Shown here in pieces: positions 25,813 through 33,879 of a stretch of DNA of 64,000 bases (positions within the stretch are counted from its first letter, which is position 1; each line of letters opens with the position of its first letter). A program made the translations under genes and the position numbers. The notes beneath the pieces were generated by a model. That model was given only the letters and a program-made list of their open reading frames with translations, had not been told where the DNA came from and made no database searches. The DNA comes from Micromonospora marina (GTDB lineage: Bacteria > Actinomycetota > Actinomycetes > Mycobacteriales > Micromonosporaceae): the NCBI RefSeq assembly GCF_900091565.1, contig NZ_FMCV01000029.1:1-64000 (forward strand), in the 5' to 3' direction.

Positions 25813-26633
25813 GCAGCGTGGTGGAGGCCGGTCCCGGCCGTGGGATGTCGGCGCTGGCCGCTGCGCGGCCAACCCGTCCCGGCGCGCTGTCGTCCACGTT
25901 GACCTTCGCGTGGCGGGCGGTGCAGAAGGTACGCCGCGACCCGACGCAGATCCTCGAGGCACTCGGCGTGCCGATCATGTTCACGCTGGTCTTCGGTTTC
26001 CTGTTCGGCGGCGCGTTGGCCGGCTCGACGTCGGGCTACATGCAGTTCTACATCCCGGGCATCGTGGTGTTCACCGGGATCATGATCAGCATGCGGATCG
26101 GCGCGGTGGTCAACCTGGACAACTCCCGGGAGGTGACCGACCGTTTCCGCGCGCTCGCCATCTGGCGTCCGGCGGCGATCGTCGGCACGCTGCTCGGCAA
26201 CAACGTGCTCTACGTGGTCGGTTGCGCGGTAGCCGTGGCGGTCGGCCTCGCGGTCGGCTTCCGGCCGGACGGCGGCGTGCTCGGCCTGCTCGCCACGATC
26301 CTGATCACCCTGGTGTTCGTCTTCTCCTTCTCCTGGGTGTACGTGGTATGCGGGCTCGCCCTGAAGTCACCGACCGCCGCACTGAGCGCCTGCCAGGCGA
26401 TCGTCTTCCCGGTGTCGTTCGTCAGCAACTTCTTCGTGCCGCAGGAGACGCTCCCGGGCTGGCTTCAGGCCGTGGTGAACCTGAACCCGTTCGCGCTGAC
26501 CATCACCGCCGCGCGTGGACTGGCCCATGGCACGGCGACCGCCGGTGAGGTCGGCGCGGCGCTGGCCGGCTGCGCGGCGCTCGTGGCGATCTTCGCGCCG
26601 CTCTCCCTGTTCCTCTACCGGCGACGGGCCTGA
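25809..26633 (+). CDS. ABC-2 type transporter permease (DrrB-like)
   Basis: 274 residues from GTG 25809, overlapping the ATPase stop. Six hydrophobic segments in residues 55-270 and a cytosolic N-terminal segment with RDPTQILEAL, matching the ABC-2 membrane domain of DrrB. The EAA-like coupling motif is replaced in this class by the N-terminal region. With the DrrA-like ATPase it should export the finished enediyne or a late intermediate across the cell membrane. A 57-bp gap leads to the AHSA1-domain gene in the same direction, so transport and possible sequestration or resistance share a transcript. Confidence 0.93.
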   Translation: MSSVVEAGPGRGMSALAAARPTRPGALSSTLTFAWRAVQKVRRDPTQILEALGVPIMFTLVFGFLFGGALAGSTSGYMQFYIPGIVVFTGIMISMRIGAVVNLDNSREVTDRFRALAIWRPAAIVGTLLGNNVLYVVGCAVAVAVGLAVGFRPDGGVLGLLATILITLVFVFSFSWVYVVCGLALKSPTAALSACQAIVFPVSFVSNFFVPQETLPGWLQAVVNLNPFALTITAARGLAHGTATAGEVGAALAGCAALVAIFAPLSLFLYRRRA

Positions 26634-26690
26634 CCCCCGCCACCACCTGCACGCAGTACCGATGACACGAGAAGGGAACACGGCTAACCC

Positions 26691-27167
26691 GTGGACAACG
26701 ACCGTCTGACTCAACCGCCTGCCGTCACCGCGCAGATGCTCATCCGCAAGCCCGCCGCCGAGGTCTTCCAGGCGTTCGCGGACCCGGCGGTGACCACGAG
26801 ATTCTGGTTCACCAGGAGCAGCGGCCGGCTGGAACCCGGCGCCACTGTCACCTGGGACTGGGAGATGTACGGCGTCTCCACCGTCGTGACCGTCAAGGAG
26901 GTGGAGGAGAACCGCCGCATCCTGGCCGAGTGGGATCCGGAGTCCCCCACCCGGATCGAGTGGCGGTTCCTGCCGGGCGAGGGCGACACCACGCTGGTCC
27001 GGATCACCGAGACCGGCTTCGCCGGCACCGCCGACCAGGCCGTGAGCAAGGCGATCGACTCGATGGGCGGGTTCACCATGGTCCTCTGCGCCTGCAAGGC
27101 GCTGCTGGAGCAGGGCGTGCTGCTCAACGCGGTCGGGGACGCCCACCCGGCCGGCTTCGAGGACTGA
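26691..27167 (+). CDS. AHSA1/START-domain (SRPBCC) protein, possible CalC-type self-resistance
   Basis: 158 residues from GTG 26691 with GAGAAGGGAA upstream. Hydrophobic-pocket fold of the SRPBCC/AHSA1 family: IRKPAAEVFQAFADPAVTTR is the N-terminal helix-grip segment, then beta strands ATVTWDWEMYG, RIEWRFLPGEGDTTLVRITE, and a long C-terminal helix (MGGFTMVLCACKALLEQG). CalC, CalU16 and CalU19 of the calicheamicin cluster have this fold; CalC is cleaved by the enediyne and protects DNA by self-sacrifice. Placement directly after the exporter suggests a similar role here, but AHSA1 proteins are common in actinomycetes and many are unrelated to resistance. Confidence 0.8.
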   Translation: MDNDRLTQPPAVTAQMLIRKPAAEVFQAFADPAVTTRFWFTRSSGRLEPGATVTWDWEMYGVSTVVTVKEVEENRRILAEWDPESPTRIEWRFLPGEGDTTLVRITETGFAGTADQAVSKAIDSMGGFTMVLCACKALLEQGVLLNAVGDAHPAGFED

Positions 27168-27175
27168 CGGCCGTC

Positions 27176-27213
27176 GCGGCGGGCGCACCGGGGCGGCTCG
27201 GTGCGCCCGCCGC
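27176..27213. terminator. Bidirectional intrinsic terminator hairpin
   Basis: Perfect 15-bp inverted repeat (27176-27190 with 27199-27213) and 8-base loop between the convergent AHSA1 gene and the 2,3-dehydratase gene. It begins 9 bp after the AHSA1 stop. Confidence 0.85.
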
Positions 27214-27235
27214 CGGCCCGGCCCGTCGTCGCGGC

Positions 27236-28633
27236 TCAGCCGGCGTCCAGCAGCCCGCGCAGGCAGGCGATCAGGCTGCGGGCCGAGACGTTCACGTAGT
27301 TGCTGTGCCGGAGCAGCTCCGAGAGCTGGTGCAGGGTCACCCAGCGATACTGGTCGGTCTCCACGTCGACGTCGTCGGTCTCCACCACCAGATAGTTGCT
27401 GCGGGCACGATAGAGCCGTCCGCCCTCCTCGGAGAGGACCGCGCTGAACCGGATTCGCTCCGGCGGCGCGCCGAGCACCTGGTCCAGGAAGGGCGGACGC
27501 GCCGCGGCGGGCAGGTAGTCGAGCGTGGCGGGTGTGCACTGGACGGTCGGCGCCAGCTCCACCACGTCGACGAAGCCCGCTTCGACTCGGGCGTGCGCCA
27601 ACACATGCAGCACGCCGTCGATCCGGGTGGCGAGGAACGCCACCACCCCCTGGCCGCAGGGCCGCAGCATCGGCTGCGACCAGCTCGTCACCTCGCGTCC
27701 CTCGGCCTCCACGTCGACGCCGATGACCTCGAAGAACAGCCCACTGTCGTGGCGCAGCGACACCTCGCCGAGGTGCCACGCCGCCTGACCACGCAGTGCC
27801 GTCCGGTCGGTGCGTACCTCGGTCCGGCTGCGCACGCCGGTGATCCAGGACAGCAGCTCGCCGGTGCGGTGCCGGCTGCCCACCTCGGGCCGGCAGGAAC
27901 AGTGCAGCGCGGCGGTGAAGGCGTCCCGCGCCGGGTCCACCGCCCGGGCCGTCAGCTCCGCCGGCAGGCAGGAGAGCACGGTACGGACGTCCATGTTGAC
28001 CAGGTCGTCGTGACGCAGGAGCCGGTGCAGCTGGGCGAGGCTGAGCCAGCGGAAGCCGGGCGGCGGCGCGATGTCCTCGTCGGTGAGGACGACCATGTTG
28101 CGGTTGCGCTTGCGTAGGAACCAGGACCCATGCTCGGACTGGCGGACGTCCACGAGGACACGGCGCGGGTCCGGGTCGCGGAAATGGTGCAGGAACGGCA
28201 CCGGGCGGCCACCGTGCACGCCGGTCCAGTTGCTCCGGGTGGCCTGGACGGTGGGTGCGAGCTGGTGGCCGTCCTGGTTGCCGGGCTCCGCCTTGGCCTG
28301 CACCAGCACGCGCAGCGTGTCACCGTCGCGGCGGGCGAGCAGGCCGAGGATGCCCACCTCCGGCTGGTGCAGCACCGGCTGATCCCAGCGGGGCACCGCC
28401 GCGCCCGGCATGTCGACGGAGAGCCCTTCCACCCGGAAGAACCGGCCGCTGCCGTGGGCCAGCACCCCGGTGTCGGCGTCCTGGTGCCAGCCGCTCAGGC
28501 CGGTCAGGGGCACCACGTCCACGCGCATCGGGACGCGGCGGCGCCAGCCGGTGAGCCACTCATGGACGTCGGCGTCCGGGCTGGCTAGCCGGTCCTGCCG
28601 CGGCAGCCACGTCGGCGCGGTCGTCTCCGTCAC
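27236..28633 (-). CDS. NDP-hexose 2,3-dehydratase
   Basis: 465 residues from GTG 28633, which has AGGGGG about 6 bases upstream; a GTG at 28654 adds seven residues without a ribosome site. The family (TylX3, EvaA, DnmT, SpnO) removes the C-2 hydroxyl from TDP-4-keto-6-deoxyglucose, the entry step to 2,6-dideoxysugars. The protein is a tandem duplication of one Nudix-like domain: FRWLSLAQLHRLLRHDDLVN in the first half matches YRWVTLHQLSELLRHSNYVN in the second. It lies alone on the far side of the exporter genes, facing them across a terminator, with a looser copy of the cluster motif 31 bp upstream. Confidence 0.95.
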   Translation of the reverse strand: MTETTAPTWLPRQDRLASPDADVHEWLTGWRRRVPMRVDVVPLTGLSGWHQDADTGVLAHGSGRFFRVEGLSVDMPGAAVPRWDQPVLHQPEVGILGLLARRDGDTLRVLVQAKAEPGNQDGHQLAPTVQATRSNWTGVHGGRPVPFLHHFRDPDPRRVLVDVRQSEHGSWFLRKRNRNMVVLTDEDIAPPPGFRWLSLAQLHRLLRHDDLVNMDVRTVLSCLPAELTARAVDPARDAFTAALHCSCRPEVGSRHRTGELLSWITGVRSRTEVRTDRTALRGQAAWHLGEVSLRHDSGLFFEVIGVDVEAEGREVTSWSQPMLRPCGQGVVAFLATRIDGVLHVLAHARVEAGFVDVVELAPTVQCTPATLDYLPAAARPPFLDQVLGAPPERIRFSAVLSEEGGRLYRARSNYLVVETDDVDVETDQYRWVTLHQLSELLRHSNYVNVSARSLIACLRGLLDAG

Positions 28634-28664
28634 GCGTGCCCCCTTCGTCGACACTCACCCGCAG

Positions 28665-28685
28665 TTCACTTCTATATTCTATAGC
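28665..28685. promoter_or_regulatory. Looser copy of the cluster motif (21 bp)
   Basis: Minus strand GCTATAG, then 9 bases, then GTGAA; both half-elements of the 16-bp motif are present but 5 bp further apart, with a second TATAGA inside. It lies 31 bp upstream of the 2,3-dehydratase GTG at 28633. Confidence 0.45.
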
Positions 28686-28707
28686 TTTCCTGGGAAGGGA
28701 GTCGGGG

Positions 28708-28758
28708 ATGACAGACGTTCCGCTCGAGACGTACGGGCGGATCGGGCGTCAGGAGTGA
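28708..28758 (+). CDS. Possible 16-residue peptide or gene remnant
   Basis: ATG 28708 with GGGAAGGGAG about 8 bases upstream encodes MTDVPLETYGRIGRQE then TGA. It is divergent from the 2,3-dehydratase and follows the variant motif directly. It may be a leader peptide, a truncated gene left at the cluster boundary, or chance. No family can be assigned at this length. Confidence 0.25.
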   Translation: MTDVPLETYGRIGRQE

Positions 28759-29140
28759 CCGGCGATTGGTGCCATCTGGAAGGCCCCACACCTTGTCCTG
28801 ATCCACCGCGGCGCGCTCCATGGCGGCGACCTCCTCACGACGTCCGGGCGCCCCCGGGCGGCTGGTCGAGCGCATCGAGGCTGTCGCCCGAACAGTGCGA
28901 CATCGGCAGGTCCGCACCACACGACGGCGCCGGCGCGAGGGCCGATCGCGCGGCGCGCGCCGGGCCGGTGCGATTCCGACGATCGGGGCTCGTCATCGAC
29001 GGGCCGGGTGCACACGGTTCCCGGGTGACGAAGCGCGCCGAGATTGTCCAGCGGCATGGCGGACCGCTGCCGCGATTGCCGCCGATGCCGGCAGCACGGC
29101 GGTGTGGCGGTCGATGGATGCGGCGGCGGCCGTAGAACAG

Positions 29141-29187
29141 CCGATGCCCGGCGGCTCGGAGGGTTCTCCTGGGCCACCGGGCATCGG
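29141..29187. terminator. Terminator hairpin after the 73-residue protein gene
   Basis: Perfect 11-bp inverted repeat (29141-29151 with 29177-29187); the 25-base interior contains a smaller GGAG/CTCC hairpin. It begins 7 bp past the TAG of the leftward small-protein gene. Confidence 0.7.
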
Positions 29188-29194
29188 CGGGGTG

Positions 29195-29416
29195 CTACTT
29201 GGCGCCGGTGAGGGCAACCAGGGCGTTGGCGGTGCGGAAGTACGGGTTGCGGCCGAGGTCGCCGACGGTGGTGATGTTGAAGGCGTCCTTGAGCAGCTTG
29301 GCGTCGCCGTCGCTGACCCCGGCGAGGGCGGACACCGGGGCGTCGACGATCTCGGTCAGGGTCTTGTCCTGGTAGGCCTTGTCGACCAGCTTGGTGAGGT
29401 CGGCGGTGACGGGCAT
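29195..29416 (-). CDS. Small conserved actinobacterial protein of unknown function
   Basis: 73 residues from ATG 29416, with AAGGAG 7 bases upstream; a longer start at 29446 lacks a ribosome site. Sequence features: short amphipathic helices, LTEIVDAPVSALAGVSDGDA and a DAFNITTVGDLGRNPYF segment that resembles a helix-hairpin-helix-like turn (xxTVGDLxxN). Proteins like this are widespread and unannotated in actinomycetes. It is probably cytosolic; no transmembrane segment or signal peptide is visible. It is followed by a terminator and stands alone, upstream of Spo0M's 3' end in the same direction. Confidence 0.75.
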   Translation of the reverse strand: MPVTADLTKLVDKAYQDKTLTEIVDAPVSALAGVSDGDAKLLKDAFNITTVGDLGRNPYFRTANALVALTGAK

Positions 29417-29521
29417 GCACACTCCTTCTACGTCCCGATCGGGCATTCCGACCAGGTGCGGACGAACCTACAGAATTAGATCATGAAGCGACCACTCGGA
29501 TCCACTGTGGATCGCAGGCTC

Positions 29522-30583
29522 TCATGCCTCCTCGTCGCCGCCCTCGTCGTCACCGAAGGAATCGAAGACCTCGTCGGCGACCATGCCGCCGGCGAAGCCG
29601 AGCGCGGCGCCACCAACCACACCGGCAGCGACGGCACCCATGCCGGGGCCGCCGCGCCGCTCGTGGTGCTCCTCCTCGTGGTGCCCACCGGAGTGGCCGA
29701 ACCCGGTGTGCCCGTAGGCGGGTTGCCCGTAGCCGGGCGGCGGAGGCGGGTAACCCGGCGTGCCGTAGCCCTGGACAGGCGGGGCGTAGCCGTGGCCGGC
29801 GTGCCGGCTCTGGTAACCGTCGAGGGCCTGGTGGACCCAGCCGTCGACCTGCGCCGCCCAGTCGACCTGGTCAGCGCCGGCGTGCGCGGCGTGGTAGCGG
29901 CCGAAGGAGTCGTGGCCGCCGGCGAAAAGCCCGCCGCGCTTGTCGAACTCCAGGACGACGTCGACGCCGTACTCGTTGGCGACGAAGGTCAACTCCACCT
30001 CGTTGACGACGTGGGCGTACTGGGGGGCGGCGTAGAACTCGATCTCCTGGTAGAACGGCAGGCTCTGGTGCAGGCCCGAGATGTGCCCCCGCTCCAGGTC
30101 GGCGCCCTTGAACGCGAAACCGAGCCGCCCGAACGCCTCCAGGATGGCCTCCTGGACCGGTAACGGATACACGGACACCGGGTCGAGGTCGCCCTTGTCG
30201 AGCGCACCGCGGACGGCCACCTCGGTACGCAGGCCCATGGTCATGCCGTGCAGGTGCTGCCCGTACAGGTCGGTCACCGGGGTCTCCCACGGCACCGCCA
30301 CCTGCAACGGCAGCGACAGCTGCTGACCCTCGCGCAGGTGCAGGCCACCCGCGACCTGCACCCGGTGGAACTCGACGAGGGCGTCGTACTCCTCGTCCAC
30401 GCCCTCCATCTCCACCCGGGTGACCAGGCCGACGGTGATGTGGTCGATCTCCACATCGTGGCTGCCGCCGGTCAGGTTCACCTGCCCGCCCAGCACCAAC
30501 CCCGGGCGGGTGTTCGGGTTTGACAGGACCGTATCGACGCTGGGGCCGCCCACCCCGAACGCGCCCAGCATCTTCTTGAACAC
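29522..30583 (-). CDS. spo0M: Spo0M family sporulation-control protein
   Basis: 353 residues from GTG 30583, whose product would begin MFKKMLGAFGVGGPSVDTVL, the usual Spo0M start; GAGGAGAGG precedes it. A start 8 codons further upstream is also open. Residues 1-240 are the arrestin-like Spo0M domain (SNPNTRPGLVLGGQVNLTGG, then the LYGQHLHGMTMGLRTEVAV strand region). The C-terminal 110 residues are low-complexity Gly/Tyr/Pro/His (GYGTPGYPPPPPGYG) ending in a glycine-zipper-like hydrophobic stretch and an acidic tail. Spo0M regulates sporulation and cell-surface processes in Bacillus; its actinomycete role is unclear. Divergent from the Wadjet operon. Confidence 0.9.
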   Translation of the reverse strand: MFKKMLGAFGVGGPSVDTVLSNPNTRPGLVLGGQVNLTGGSHDVEIDHITVGLVTRVEMEGVDEEYDALVEFHRVQVAGGLHLREGQQLSLPLQVAVPWETPVTDLYGQHLHGMTMGLRTEVAVRGALDKGDLDPVSVYPLPVQEAILEAFGRLGFAFKGADLERGHISGLHQSLPFYQEIEFYAAPQYAHVVNEVELTFVANEYGVDVVLEFDKRGGLFAGGHDSFGRYHAAHAGADQVDWAAQVDGWVHQALDGYQSRHAGHGYAPPVQGYGTPGYPPPPPGYGQPAYGHTGFGHSGGHHEEEHHERRGGPGMGAVAAGVVGGAALGFAGGMVADEVFDSFGDDEGGDEEA

Positions 30584-30909
30584 CACGAACCTCTCCTCGA
30601 CGACCATCGGGCGCGCGACAACCGCAGGCCCGGTGGCAATTCCACACGGAACCCTTGAGACGCAACGAAATCAGCGACGTCCATGATGGGAGCAGTCGCG
30701 CCGGAAAGCTACCAACGCCACCTGAGAAATAGCTGAGTGCATCCGCATGACTACTCTCGGGTAGCGTCACGCCCGGCCCTCCCGAAGTGCGATCACGGGC
30801 GCAGATCCCGCGAGCACCTCGCGTACCCTCGGTGCCTCGCGCGTCCCGCCGCCCTCCGGGGTCGGCTGGGTAGGGTGGGTAACCGTTCGCGTCCCGGTGG
30901 AGGAGAACG
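30584..30909. promoter_or_regulatory. Divergent intergenic region between spo0M and the Wadjet operon
   Basis: About 325 bp holding the promoters for leftward spo0M and rightward jetA. TTGAGA near 30654 is a possible -35 element, but I see no matching -10 that I would defend. No repeats or tRNA-like structure stand out. Confidence 0.4.
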
Positions 30910-32478
30910 ATGACCACGCAGCCATCCAGGCCCACGTTCGGGCTGGACGACTTCGGGCTGGACGACCGGATGCGGCTGTTCGGCTACGTGACGGCGGAGA
31001 ACCGGCTCGCGTACCTGTGGCTGCTGCGGGCGTTCGACTCGGCGCGGTCCAGCTATCACGTGGTGCTGCACACCTCCGACGTGGCCGCGGCGTTGGCGGC
31101 GTTGCGCGAGGCGGGTGCCGACTGCCCGGATCCGACGGGGTTGGAGTTGCCGCGGCTGCTCGACGCTCTGGTGGAGTGGGGGGTGCTCGACCGGGGGCAG
31201 GACGGCTCCCGCGCCACGACACTCGCCGAGTACCGCAACCGGCACTCGGTGTACCAGTTCACCGAGGCCGGATACCGCGCGCACCGGGCGGTGGAGGCGG
31301 TGTTGTCGGCGAGCATGGACGACTCGACGCTGTCCCGGCTGGTCTTCGCCGACCTGCTGGCGGACCTGAACGCGCTCGCCGTCGCCAACGAGGCCGGGGA
31401 CGCCGAGGAGGTCTACCGCAAGTTCAACCGGCTGGACCGGGCGTTGGCCGACATCGCCGAGCGGGCAGCGCGCTTCTACCACATGCTGGGTGACCTGGGG
31501 CGGACCAACGACGTGCGGCCGGAGGTGTTCCTCGCCCACAAGGACGCGCTGCTGGCTCACCTGCGGGACTTCCACGACGAGTTGCAGCGGTACACGCCCC
31601 GGCTGCGCGCGGCGGTGCACGAGGTCGAGGCGACCGGTCTGGACCGGCTGATCGAGGCCGCCGCCGAGGCGGACGAGCGGCTGTTCCACACTCCGGTGCA
31701 GCGGCTGGAGGACTGGCGGCGGCGTTGGGCGGGGCTGCGGTCGTGGTTGGCGCCGCCGGGACCGGAGCAGCCCAGCGAGGCGGACCGGTTGTCGGACGCC
31801 ACCGTCGCCGCGATCGGCGACGTCCTCGCTCTGCTGCGCCGGGTCACCGAGGCGCGTCGCGGCGGGGTGAGCCGGGAGTCGCAGCTGCGGCACCTGGCCG
31901 CGTGGTTCACCCACACCGGCGGCCTGGAGGCCGCGCACGCCCTGTTCGACGTCGTGTTCGGCCTCGGCGCACCGCGCCACGTCGGGGTGGCGCATCCGGA
32001 TCCGGAGGCGATCGCCGGCCGGTTGTCGTGGTGGGAGGCTCCGGCGGTGGAGCTGTCCCGCACGCTGGTGACCACCGGTCGGGCCCCGGGGCAGGGCCGG
32101 GGGCGGCCGGCCCGGCTGGACCGGGTCGACGAGCGCCGGCACCGGCTGCGCGACGACCAGCTCGCCCGGGAGCGCCGGTGGGCCGGCGCGGCGACGGCGC
32201 TGGCCGCCATGGGCGTCGACGACCACCAGTTGGACGGGTCGCAGACCCAGGTCCTGCTGCGCCTGCTCGACATCGCGCTCGCCGCCCGGGTGGGTGGTGG
32301 GGCCGGGGTGCCCCTGGCGGCCGCCGCGCACGGCGTCCGGCTGACCCTCACCCCGACGCCGGGCCGGTTCACCACGGTGCGCACCGCCGGGGGCCGGCTG
32401 CATCTGGACGGGTACGCGCTGACGGTCACCGCCGCGCAGCACACCGCGGTCCGCCGACCCGAGCTGGTGCCGGCGTGA
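30910..32478 (+). CDS. jetA: Wadjet type II subunit JetA (TIGR02677 family)
   Basis: 522 residues, ATG with GGAGGAGAAC just upstream. Kleisin-like subunit of the type II Wadjet anti-plasmid complex, in the MukF-like position. The N-terminal winged-helix region (LFGYVTAENRLAYLWLLRAF) and the family sequence YRNRHSVYQFTEAGYRAHRA identify TIGR02677. Long helices follow (residues 190-270). JetABC form an SMC-type loop-extruding machine that recognises small circular DNA, and JetD cuts it. The genes run A-B-C-D with 4-bp overlaps at A/B and C/D, as expected for a stoichiometric complex. No regulator or mobile-element gene is linked. Confidence 0.93.
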   Translation: MTTQPSRPTFGLDDFGLDDRMRLFGYVTAENRLAYLWLLRAFDSARSSYHVVLHTSDVAAALAALREAGADCPDPTGLELPRLLDALVEWGVLDRGQDGSRATTLAEYRNRHSVYQFTEAGYRAHRAVEAVLSASMDDSTLSRLVFADLLADLNALAVANEAGDAEEVYRKFNRLDRALADIAERAARFYHMLGDLGRTNDVRPEVFLAHKDALLAHLRDFHDELQRYTPRLRAAVHEVEATGLDRLIEAAAEADERLFHTPVQRLEDWRRRWAGLRSWLAPPGPEQPSEADRLSDATVAAIGDVLALLRRVTEARRGGVSRESQLRHLAAWFTHTGGLEAAHALFDVVFGLGAPRHVGVAHPDPEAIAGRLSWWEAPAVELSRTLVTTGRAPGQGRGRPARLDRVDERRHRLRDDQLARERRWAGAATALAAMGVDDHQLDGSQTQVLLRLLDIALAARVGGGAGVPLAAAAHGVRLTLTPTPGRFTTVRTAGGRLHLDGYALTVTAAQHTAVRRPELVPA

Positions 32479-33866
32479 CCGCGGAACCCCACGCTCCCCG
32501 GCCGGCGGTGCACCGGTTCGCCGTCGACGTCCCGGAGTTGGAGTTGGCGGACTACCAGCGGGCGGTGCGGTTGGTCCTGCGTCACCCGCTGATCACGGCG
32601 ACGTGGCCGGACGAGCGGGCGCTGCCCCGGGTACGGCGGTTTTCCGCCGCCCTGCGTCGGGATCTCGCCGAGGCGTTCGGGTACCGGCTGGAGTTGCACG
32701 GTTCCACGGCCCGGCTGGTACGGGCGAAGGACCGGCTCGACGGCACCCAGCCGGCGGTGTCGCGCACCGGGCGGCCGTTCGACCGGCAGCGCTACGCGTA
32801 CCTGTCGTTGTGTCTGGCCGTGCTGGGCCGCGCCGGGATCCAGATCACCCTCAGCGAGCTGGCCGACTCGGTGGCCGGCGACGCGAACCGGATCACCGGC
32901 CTGGGACTGGATCCGGACCATGGCCCGGACCGGCGGGCGTTCGTGGACGCGGTCGGCTGGCTGGAGGAGCGGGGCGTGCTGCGGCTGGCCGACGGCTCCA
33001 GCGCCGCCTGGGCCAGTGACCCGGGCGCCGGGGAGGCGCTGTACGACGTGGCGCGGGACGTGGTGTTCGCGCTGTTCCGGCCGACCCGGGTACTGCAGCA
33101 CATCGGCTCGGTGTCGGCGCTGCTGGACCGGGCGATGGGCAGCAGCGGCAACGCCGAGCGCCGGCAGGCGGCCCAGGCGGCCCGGCGGGCGGTGGTGGAG
33201 TCACCGGTCGTCTACCACGCCGATGTCGAGCCGGCGGTCGCCAACCATCTGCGCGGCTCCGCGCTCGCCGCCGACCTGGCCCGGCTGACCGGCCTGCGGG
33301 TGGAACGGCGGGCCGAGGGCGTGCTGCTGGTGGACACCGCCGGGTTCACCGCGGAGCGGTTCCCGGGCACCGGCTCGGTGGCGCAGGCCGCGGTGCTGCT
33401 CGCGGTGGAGATGGCCGACCGGGTCGCGGATCCCGACGGCCGCCGGGTCAAACGGCTGCCCCCGCCCGGCGGGCTCGCCCGGCAGCGGGCGCTGGCGAGC
33501 CACGTCGACACCGGCCTGCCCACGGCCACCCTGGTACGCCTCGACGACGCCGGTCCGGACGAGCCGTGGACCGCCGACGACCGGGATGACCACGACGAGG
33601 CCGACGGCGCGGGCCGGTTACCGTTCATCACCGACAGCTTCCTGCGCACGGCCGTCGGGGAGATCCTGCAGCGGTACGGGACCGCGTTCGGGGCCCAGTG
33701 GCACACCGACCCGGACCGGCTGCGCGTCGAGGCGGTCGCGTTGCTGGAACGGTTCGGCGCGGTCACCGTCGTGCCGGGCGGGGTGCTCGTCCGACCGCTG
33801 GTCGGCCGCTACCGGCACACCGTCGCCACGGTCAAGCCCCGCGCCACCACCGAAACCCTGTTCTGA
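32475..33866 (+). CDS. jetB: Wadjet type II subunit JetB (TIGR02678 family)
   Basis: 463 residues from GTG 32475, overlapping the jetA stop. TIGR02678 family, the KITE-like (MukE-like) winged-helix partner of the JetC ATPase and JetA kleisin. Seen: LADYQRAVRLVLRHPLIT at the N-terminus, RQRYAYLSLCLAVLGRAGIQ as a winged-helix core, the conserved VDAVGWLEERGVLRLADG turn and a C-terminal second winged helix (LPFITDSFLRTAVGEIL). No enzymatic motif is expected. The gap to jetC is 13 bp and includes its ribosome site. Confidence 0.92.
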   Translation: MTAEPHAPRPAVHRFAVDVPELELADYQRAVRLVLRHPLITATWPDERALPRVRRFSAALRRDLAEAFGYRLELHGSTARLVRAKDRLDGTQPAVSRTGRPFDRQRYAYLSLCLAVLGRAGIQITLSELADSVAGDANRITGLGLDPDHGPDRRAFVDAVGWLEERGVLRLADGSSAAWASDPGAGEALYDVARDVVFALFRPTRVLQHIGSVSALLDRAMGSSGNAERRQAAQAARRAVVESPVVYHADVEPAVANHLRGSALAADLARLTGLRVERRAEGVLLVDTAGFTAERFPGTGSVAQAAVLLAVEMADRVADPDGRRVKRLPPPGGLARQRALASHVDTGLPTATLVRLDDAGPDEPWTADDRDDHDEADGAGRLPFITDSFLRTAVGEILQRYGTAFGAQWHTDPDRLRVEAVALLERFGAVTVVPGGVLVRPLVGRYRHTVATVKPRATTETLF

Positions 33867-33879
33867 GGAAAAGTCGATC

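Larger units (their letters stand above)
28634..29140. other. Gene-poor boundary region
   Basis: About 500 bp with no convincing full gene, between the 2,3-dehydratase and the small conserved protein. It contains a variant motif (28665-28685) and a 16-codon frame with a ribosome site (28708-28758). The long frames through it overlap in all directions and look like shadows of high-GC DNA. It probably marks the right edge of the enediyne cluster. Confidence 0.5.

Noticed and set aside
28749..29420. 223-residue minus-strand frame over the boundary region
   Set aside because: It covers the supported 73-residue gene in another frame and is Arg/Pro/His-rich without motifs.
29499..29513. Palindrome GATCCACTGTGGATC near the spo0M stop
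   Set aside because: It is a single 15-bp palindrome with no second copy or clear promoter; not enough to call an operator or terminator.
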